Shown here: piece by piece, positions 33,101 through 42,100 of the stretch
Layout: every line of letters begins with the position of its first letter
How positions within the stretch are numbered: the first letter of the stretch is position 1
From: Dendrophyllia cribrosa
Taxonomy: Eukaryota; Cnidaria; Anthozoa; Scleractinia; Dendrophylliidae
Length of the DNA: 64,000 nt
NCBI GenBank assembly: GCA_024195265.1
Contig: JAJLRJ010000005.1
Location: forward strand, 14,079,036 to 14,143,035
Direction of reading: 5' to 3'
Notes under the pieces: generated by a model
What the model saw: the letters and a program-made list of their open reading frames with translations, nothing else
Database searches by the model: none
What the model was told of the DNA's origin: nothing
Translations under genes and position numbers: made by a program

Positions 33101-36100
33101 TGTGTAATGTCAATGAAACAGAGTAACTAACTTGCATGTGTGTTTTTTTCAGCTGATCCTTCCAGAGTGCATGAAACTGCTTCCTCTTTACTCAAACTGT
33201 ATTTTGAAGAATGATATTCTTCTAGGAGGTGAGTTTTTTTAATATGTATCCATATCTTACAACAGTGAAACAATTACCTTTTGTTTCATTACAGATTTTT
33301 GAGTCATGTAATGTTGTGCTGTGTTTTAAGTCTGTGAATAAAATCCTATGACAGTTCAAATGAAAATGATTGACTAAAAAGGCTTTTCCTGTCTACTTTC
33401 CCAGGCCTCGGTTGTTCAAAAGGTGGATAGCACTATCCACCGGATAAATAACTATCCAGCGGATAACACAATGGATTTTGTTAACCCTTATCCACTGGAT
33501 AGTGATTTATCCGATGGATAGTGCTATCCACCTTTTGAACAACCGGGCCCAGGGCTGTAGCTAATTATTAAATAGACGGGCAAGTGAAGAAAATAGTGGG
33601 AAAATTGGCATTGTCAATGGTTTGTTTTTTGTATCATAGTAGCCAGGGATCAAACACAAAATAACTTGATTTTGTGAATATTGAAACACTAGAGTACAGT
33701 GTATGACCTTTCAAATGAAAGCTACTGAGCAGTACTTTCCTGTGGTTCTGTCTTTTGAGTCTGTGGATGAAAACCTAAAGTGTGACCATTTAAATGAAAG
33801 CTATTAAGCAGTATTTTCCTGTGGTACTGTTTATTATGCTGTACAGGCCTTTATCCAGAAATTGAAAAGTGGGCATCCTGAAGATACTTTCCATCATAAA
33901 TTTTTAAAGGATTAGGTGCAATTTTCATGAATTTCTTCAAAAAGTGAGCATCCACAGGATGCCTGGACACCCTGCTGGCTAAAAGCTTGATGCTGTACAA
34001 AGTGGTTTTAACTTTTGAGTCTATGAAGGAAACCCTAAAGTGTGACAGTTCAAGTGCCTTTTTTAGATACTTTTTATTACACTGTATAAGGTGGTTCTAA
34101 CTGTTTAAGTCTGTGGAAAAATTGTTAAGTGCAACCAAAAGTTAGAACCACACTATACATGTATGTCTTTATAATTGACTCTGGAAATGAAAGGGTTAAG
34201 AGGGAAGTATCTGACCATAAGTTGTTGTTTTGCTTTCAAGGGTCTGAGATGAGCTCTGATGACCGCAGTTGGCTGATGAGATCCGTTATGTCAATGGACC
34301 AGGCTGCATCTGTGCCGTACTTCTATCCAAGACTTTTCCCCGTGGTACGTATCACATCTGTATTATTTTAATGTTCCTCTCTTTTGAATTCACCTTATTA
34401 TAAGAAATTAATGCTTGTGTTTATTATGATAATCATATTTGATATTAACGCAACTTAAATTAATGCAAATTGAGGGAGAAAAGAAAAGGTTGAATTTCCA
34501 AATAAAATAAAGTAACCCTAGTGTGGAGGTCTCGTATTCTATCATGGAAGAGTATATTAATATTCCAAAGGTATTTGTTGGAACAGGCATTCAACAGTGC
34601 ACTGAAAGACCATTCAAAGGGCCAGATTGAACTTGAATTATCATAAGAATTTAGTTTTATCGACTGAGTCGATAAGGTAAATTGACCACCGTAAAAAGAT
34701 TCAAATAGCTGACGTTTCGAGCGCTAGCCCTTCGTCGGAGCGAATCGATTCGATTCGGAGCGATTCGCTCCGACGAAGGGCTAGCGCTCGAAACGTCAGC
34801 TATTTGAATCTTTTTACGGTGGTCAATTTACCTTATCGACTCAGTCGATAAAACTAAATTCTCGTGTTTCATCCCCCCACCGACGCAGCACCACAGTTTC
34901 TCTAGAAACTAACCCCATTCATTTGTTGAATTATCATAGTACACAGTGTGAAATGTGCTAAACATAGCAAACTATTGTTAAAGTAGGTATACTGGAGGAA
35001 TTTTTTGATCTTGCGCGAGTTTCATCTGTCCGAAAGTATCTGTTTCGTACAGCTTTCAACGAGTTTGCAAACCCTTTCAGAAGCGCTTGGACACTTTAGA
35101 AACCCTTTGGAAACCCGTTCGAAACCTGTTGGAAACCCTTTGGAAACCCATTGAAAACCCTTTGGAAACCCTTTGGAAACCCGGTTTCAGGGGGTTTGAA
35201 ACGCTTTGGAAACCCTTTTGAAACCCAGTTTCACTAAATTACAACATTTGATAAGACATGTTTTCGTATGGAGGGTCACAAATAAGAACTTGAAGCAAAA
35301 TTATAGAAATTAACATCACAGAAATTAACACCTCTATTTAATTAAGATTGCAGAAAATAACATTCTAGAAATTAACACATCTTAAATTAACGCAAATTTC
35401 GAAATTTGCGTTAATTTCATAGAGGGTTAATTTCCTATAATAATAATAATCTTTATTCTTGATTTAAAAAAATCATAACAGACATGTGAGTTTACATGTA
35501 AAGTGATAAGAATTAGATTAAAACATCAAGTAGTTAAAAACCCATCTATAAATACAAATATATACTTAAATCATTCAGTTCGCACCTTTGAAAGTACAAT
35601 TTGTAATTTCCTTCCTCTCTTGGAGAGGAGGAGGTCAGATATTGCATTATTAGGTACAGTGTACATGATAATCACTTGCACAGGAAAACATGTCGATGTT
35701 CATAGCTAGTAAGATGTTTTGTTTTTTCTTAGACTAGAGTTACAGATATGATGCATTATAATAAACCTGTGCATACCTGAATAATTTGTGGTAGTGCAGG
35801 CATCCATAATGCTACAGCTATCATGTATACCCAGGCAGTTACACTTGTCGTCTAAGTAATGTGACTCTGAGATTATGAGTCTGGGTAACATGTAACTAAA
35901 TAAATGTATTCCTTCTTGTTGATGGTTACTCTTTTTTGTACCAATATTTAATTTAATTTTTAATCAGAAAATGGCAGGAACACTTGATCTATTTTGACTG
36001 TAAGTGATAGGAAAACCAACATTATGAATACCAAAAAAAGGCTACTAACTTTATGGCATGACTGTGATCATTTGAACATTAAATTTTATTGTAACAAGGT

Positions 36101-39100
36101 TCAAACATTAATTTTCTCTCTCAGCACGATTTAGATTTGGACTCATCTGTCCTTCCACAAGTTATCAGGTGTTCAGCTGATCGAATGTCAGAGAATGGTG
36201 TTTACTTATTAGGTGAGTTAACCAATTTTCAATTTCCTTGGCTTCACAACTATGGGTCTTCACTCAGTGCTCTAAGAGTTTGTTTGATGATCAAAAAAAA
36301 TCTTGAGGAAAGCTCAATATTGAGATTTGTTTTACATTCGTTTTCCAGAACTTGACTTCAGTTGCAATTGAAGGGCCAAATGGAAAACTATGCTAAGTGG
36401 AAAATTCCAAAACAAGGGTCGGAGTCGAACCATTCCATGTCAAATTTTATGCCTTGTTTTGTTTTTCTCGCTCTGGTTTGCCTCATTTTAGGCATGTGAC
36501 CTACAAGTTAACTGCAAGACATCGTTCAGAATATTTTTGTGCTAGTTTTTCCGTCGTTTTAGAGAAATAACACATGGAAAAGGAAAACTAACTAAAATAA
36601 ACCACCTGAAACAGCAGAGTTCTGGCCCTCTAGTGCTCTGACTGTACAATCCGACCGTAGTTCCTTCAAAAACTGCAGCTAGAAGTTTAACGACGCCATT
36701 GCAAAAAGCAGATTGGCCGTGAGAATATGCGACCGCAATACTCCTGACCCACGCCAACGACCTGAACGAACATAACGTTATATAACGCGGGCGTATCGAT
36801 GGCGTTCGCCACTTGCAACAACATGGCTGAACAGCAAACAGCTCAGTGGTTGAGCGCTGGTTTAAGCCATGTTTAAGGCCCGCTCGGCAGTGGAAGGACA
36901 TGAAGTCCGGAAATCCTGAAGTCTCTAGCACCTCTCAAAGAAACGAGTCGTGTTTCTTGTCATACCTTGTGTCCAAAGCGCCATTCAGCGCTCGTGGTGA
37001 AAAATGGACGTTGGTGGACAAGTACGAGCCGGCGGGAAAGTCTGCAATCATTTCGGATCAAAAAGGACAACATTGTGAGTTGTGGCCCATTTGCCATCCC
37101 GTGCCGTGGTCGAAATGCCCGATATCCGAAGTGCTTCCAGACTTAAAATATTTTTCCATAATTTTTGGAGCGGGAACTCCATTTCGGATTTGCCATAGAA
37201 TTTCCCGACATGCTCTGCGACAGTGGCAGAGAGGCCCGCTTTGCATGTTCGGGCACTTAAAATACAGCTTTGGGCAGCCCGAAGTGAGTCCTTGCAAGGC
37301 AAGCAAAGGCTATGAGCCGGCAGCGGAGAATCGGGAGCGCTTCCTAGGAGGTCCGCAAAGGAGATAGTGCGAAACTAAGTGGCTGACTATTGGCGATAAA
37401 ATGAAGCGGTTTTGAGGGAACGAACTTTGGTTCGGATTGTTTTTTTTTTTTCTTGAGCGGGATTTAGCGGCACAGACCCAAACTTGGCCATCTGAACTTG
37501 TGCTTTTTCCGTGCTTTTCCAAACACTAACCCTAAGCCAAAACTTAACCCTAAACTTAACCCTAACCCTGACTGACTCGCGCATTTTTCAAGTGAAACGA
37601 ACATTAAAAGCAGTAAAACCAACACCTTGAGCGGTTAAAAAGCAGTGAAAACAGTAATCCCAAGAGGAATCGAGTACACAAAGATAAAGTGCTGCAGTGT
37701 TCGAGTTTTATTAGCCGACAGCATTTTTGGACCGTTTTTTTTTTTCTAGAAAAAGAAGCACAAAACCAGCAAAAAACATACAGGGCAATATTTACCACAT
37801 GAAAACAAGTCCGTGTGACAAAAACAGCTAATTAGGAGCAAATTTTATTTTTTTTTCCAATTTATCCCACTTAGCATAGTTTTCCAATTGCCCCTTCAAT
37901 TGTGTTTTTGTGTCTACTGCGAGTAGGCACTATGCTACCGATGCTGTCACAGGCAACCAGAACAAGATCGATTATCAAATTACTAAAGGTTAATGGCATG
38001 AGACCTGAATCATGCAAAGACCTTTCCACGCTTTCTACAGAATAAATTCTGCAAAAACCAACACTTTGAGCATTAAAACCTCTGAACTTTTAAATACTTT
38101 TTTTTAAGATGTGAAATTGATGAAAAATTGGCCAAAGATCAGACAAGATGATAAAAAGGGCCACATGTGACAGCCGCGTGGGTTTTCCTACCAGGTGACC
38201 CAGTTGGCTTTCAGTGGGTAGACCCCAAAATTTCGGTAAAAATGACTAATAGCTCCCCAAAAACATGTCGGCCGACTGTTGGTCAACAGTCGGCCGACAA
38301 ACGGCCAACAGTCGGCCGACAGACGACCAACAGTCGGCCGACAGACGACCAACAGTCGGCCGACAGACGACCAACAGTCGGCCGACAGACGACCAACAGT
38401 CGGCCGGGGTCGGCCGACAAACGGCCCACAGTCGGCCGACAAACGGCCAACAGTCGGCCGACTGTTTATAGGCAGCAAATGAATGGGGTTGGTTTCTAGA
38501 GAAACTGTGGTGCTGCGTCGGTGGGGGGATGAAACACGAGAATTTAGTTTTATCGACTGAGTCGATAAGGTAAATTGACCACCGTAAAAAGATTCAAATA
38601 GCTGACGTTTCGAGCGCTAGCCCTTCGATTCGCTCCGACGAAGGGCTAGCGCTCGAAACGTCAGCTATTTGAATCTTTTTACGGTGGTCAATTTACCTTA
38701 TCGACTCAGTCGATAAAACTAAATTCTCGTGTTTATAGGCAGGTCTGAGGTAAAAGTGTCGCCCGACAGTTGGCCGACAGTTGGCCGTTTGTCGGCCGAC
38801 TGTCGGTCACCTGTCGGTTACCTGTTGGCTATCTGTCGGTAAGTTGACATCAAGCTGTGGGTTAACCCATCATCGTTCGTAAGGAAACTGTTTTTGTCCG
38901 CCATGTTTTTTTTCAGTCCCAATCCCCTAATATTATTTAAATCCCGGTCAAAGGGTTTTTTTTCCCAAGAACAATCATCGATTGGAACAATCTCTCTGCC
39001 GAAACCGTTTTAAGTAAATCTATTGACGCTTTTAAAACTCGACTATTTAGATATATCAGATTTTTAGTTATTTTTATTTAATTCGATTTTATTTATAGTT

Positions 39101-42100
39101 GACTATTATTTTTTTTTTATTTATTTCGATCTGATCATTAGTTGGTCATTGCTTTCGCACATGTGGTGGCTCCTAAAGGAGCCGGTTTTTTTTATTTGTC
39201 GAGATCTACTCGTAGAATCTGGGGTCAAATTTCAAGGGCAGCAACTTGCATTCTCTCCGCTTCTTCTTCTTCTTCTTTTTTTGCGCTGCTGCTGACTGGG
39301 CCCGACACCCGCACTTACGCTTGTCGCCGCCACAGCTGTTGCAGACAACAACACAATGCATTCTGGAGTGATTACCGCTGCATATGGTACATTTTAAAGT
39401 TCGCTGAGACATTGTTGCTATGATTGTTGGATAACAAGAATAGAATAGAATAATGGATAACTTGCGCGAGCATTCCAGTTTTATACACACGGTCGGATCG
39501 AAATTGCAGCAAGCAATTAATTGTGATTGGTTAGTTATTTTCAATGAGTGTTTGATAATTGGTTTTCCTAGAAATGGGTTAGCCAGGTGAAAAGAAAGCT
39601 GAAAAGCATGATCGGCACCTTCAAGAACAAACTTCCTGGCTACCTCGATGAGTTCAACTGGCAGCGTCTGTATCCGGGAGACCGCTTCGAGAATATGTTG
39701 CAGCACATCGCAGAGCTCTACCCCGTTAACTAAGAATACTTGCGGGTATTCCACAAACAAACGGCTCCTTTAGGAGCCACCAAATAAAATAAAAGTTTTT
39801 GACCAATGCATTTAAGTATGTTACTTTTTATTGTCCCTCATAACTAGAATAGAATATAATATCTCTTCTTTCTTTCTTGGTGACCTCAAAACCTGCGGTT
39901 AAACTGAGGTAAAAATGTGAGAATCGCGATACACATTAAGTATACATAAATGACGAGCGAAATTGACCAGGCTCGCAATGCACTGTTGGGCGATTCGGAC
40001 TCGTGATCTAAACCGACCTTTACTGCGTGGTTTTGTTTATGTTTTAACTTAACAAGGTAAGACAAGTGACTTAATTTCAGTGTTTATTGAATTTTGTTCA
40101 ATAAAGCCTGGCTATTTGTATGAGTTAGTCATCTGTCGGTAAACTGTTGGTGAACTGTCGGCCGACTGTTGGCTGTTTGTCGGCCGACTGTTGGTCGTCT
40201 GTCGGCCGACATGTTTTTGGGGGAGCTATTAGTCATTTTTACCAAAATTTCAAAAGAAGAAAGGTTGAATTAACTAAACATTTAAAAACATAGCGGTGTG
40301 CAGAAGACACACCCCCCCCCCCCCCCCCAAGGAAGCTTAGTTTTTGTTAAGGTTTGGCTTTGTGGTTCATTGTGCATTATAAGGCATATACACGGTAGCC
40401 ATGTTGGAATTCAGGAACAATAGAAAATGTTTGCATAAAAACAAAGTTTTTAAACTTGAAAGTCCCAAAGGAAGGGAATTTTATTGTTCTGAACACCAAC
40501 ACATCCACCATGTATACACCTTATTCCAACCATTAGGGACCTTGAGCAATGAAAACATTGGCTTTCTAGACGTCTCAAATAGCCACTGGAAGTCAATTGT
40601 TTTTCTCTTTGCATTTCTGTCTTCATGGTGTCATGCCACAGATATTAAAAGAATTACAGCTTCCTCAGTGGTTAGAGCATTTGACTAGTGTACAGAAGAT
40701 CATAGGTTCAATTCCTATCGAGGACTCATGCTCATGACACGATGAACATTCCATCTTTCACATCTTTTCTTTGTGAGAGGCAGAAGCGTATCGTTAAACG
40801 AAACACTTGACTTCCAGTTGCTGATCATGATGTCTGGACATCGACGTTCTCGTTGCTGAAGGTGCCTATTGTCATTGCCTGAATGCAGCTGTTACTCAAA
40901 ATAAAACCTTAAAACCCTTGATTTTTAAGTGGTCCTTTTTTATTATTAACAGAAAATGGAATGTCACTGTTCATGTGGATTGGGCTTCAAGTTGACCCCA
41001 ACTGGTTGCATGAAGTGTTTGGAGTCCAAACCATTGGCCAAGTGGACATTGAAATGGTATGATTTTACATAATTATGTTATTCATGTACAATAATTATTG
41101 CATCTTGAAAGAAGAAAAGAAACACAGAGAAGAAGAAATGGTCACACTAAAGGATTTCATTCACAAGCTCAAAAGAGAGAACCACCTTGTACAGCATAAT
41201 TATTAAGTTCTGCTCAGTAGCATTCATCTGAATGGTCACATCCTTTGACTCAAAACTGAGCAGCACCTTACAGCACCATAGGACAGCACCACCTAACAGC
41301 TTTTCTTTTAATGATCATACCCAATGATTTCACCCATAGCCTCAAAAGCTAGAACTACCTTTTACAGCATAAAAGGCTGCTCTTTAGTTTTCGTTGAAAT
41401 GGTTACACTTTAGGATTCCAGTTAGACTCATTATAGTGATGGTATTGATTCATTATTTTTTAGCAATATTGTTATGACATTTATATTGTGCAGGTTTTAT
41501 AATATATATATGTTCACGTGATCTAATGTACTGTAGTGTATGTTGCATTAATATTTCTCGTTTCTGTTATCAGACCTCTCTTCCAGTCCTTGACAATTCT
41601 CTCTCTACAAGACTTCACGGCATCATTCGTCAGATCCAGGAGCAGAGACAGCACACGCTCAAGGTAGTTTAACATTAACTTTTTCTCTTGAAAACTGTAT
41701 TATTCTTGTTAAAGGCCCATGTTCACCCAATCTGCTTTGCTTGCCCGGGCTGATTTTCGCACAGATGGAAAATTGAAAAATCGACGTGCCAGCCAACTAT
41801 AACGCTACATTGAACAATTAAACCATTTCAAAACAAAAACACAAGCGTGCAAAGCAGATTGGGTGAACGTGGGCCTTTAAATTCCAAAGAGGCATAACTA
41901 GAAAAGCATGTTTTGCTTCAAAGTGAGTGGCTAATTTTCTTGAGTGTATCATTTTACGATCAAACATCTCCTTATGGACACCTCCATAATACGGACACCT
42001 CTCTATTACGGATGGTTCAGTTGGTCCTGAAGATACCAAAATTTGTACAATGCCTACTTCTATAATACGGACACCTCTTAGCTCTATAATGCGAACACTT

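Larger units (their letters stand above)
34399..35437. mobile_element. TIR element hosting the first hammerhead-bearing insertion
   Basis: Outer ends CTTATTATAAGAAATTAA and TTAATTTCCTATAATAA are inverted, with AATTAACGC/GCGTTAATT subterminal pairs. Inside are the 34646-34925 insertion and an 11-bp tandem array at 35098-35225. Confidence 0.55.
39164..39782. mobile_element. Merlin-like DNA transposon remnant with palindromic TIRs
   Basis: The ends TGGTGGCTCCTAAAGGAGCC(G) and (C)GGCTCCTTTAGGAGCCACCA are perfect 21-bp inverted repeats, each also a hairpin. The interior holds a transposase C-terminal fragment (39572-39733, plus) and a small Cys-rich frame (39206-39412, minus). I saw no clear target duplication. 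Confidence 0.6.
38228..40250. mobile_element. Foldback-like element with 22-bp subterminal tandem arrays and nested insertions
   Basis: Left outer arm AAATTTCGGTAAAAATGACT and AATAGCTCCCCAAAAACATG; the right arm is its complement, ending at 40250. Next to the left arm is a 22-bp array (CAGTCGGCCGACAGACGACC and AA, about eight units, 38266-38463); a shorter inverted version lies at 40128-40212. A Penelope-like copy, a LINE fragment and a Merlin-like unit occupy the interior. The architecture resembles Drosophila FB elements (analogy, not homology). Confidence 0.75.

Noticed and set aside
36846..37367. 173-codon frame as a host gene
   Set aside because: It lies inside a TIR element, shows no recognisable domain, and the homologous stretch at 59-60 kb does not keep the frame.
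37500..37570. Telomere-like CTAACCCTAA repeats
   Set aside because: Only a few irregular 'AACCCTAA' units (37527-37569) inside a transposon; too short and irregular for an interstitial telomere, though a coincidental seed is possible.
38266..38463. CRISPR-like array of 22-bp repeats
   Set aside because: The units are contiguous with no unique spacers, in a eukaryotic intron. It is a transposon subterminal tandem array.
38279..38482. RPT-rich repeat peptide
   Set aside because: It is open in several frames of the 22-bp array on both strands, the usual result of a short tandem repeat.
39413..39760. Upstream part of a 184-codon minus-strand frame
   Set aside because: It reads antisense through the Merlin-like transposase fragment. 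Only the downstream 68 codons from an internal ATG have Cys spacing worth noting.
39762..39786. Histone mRNA 3' stem-loop with ACCA tail, implying a histone gene
   Set aside because: The identical sequence is inverted at 39164, so it is a transposon terminus. The upstream frame is a transposase fragment, not a histone.
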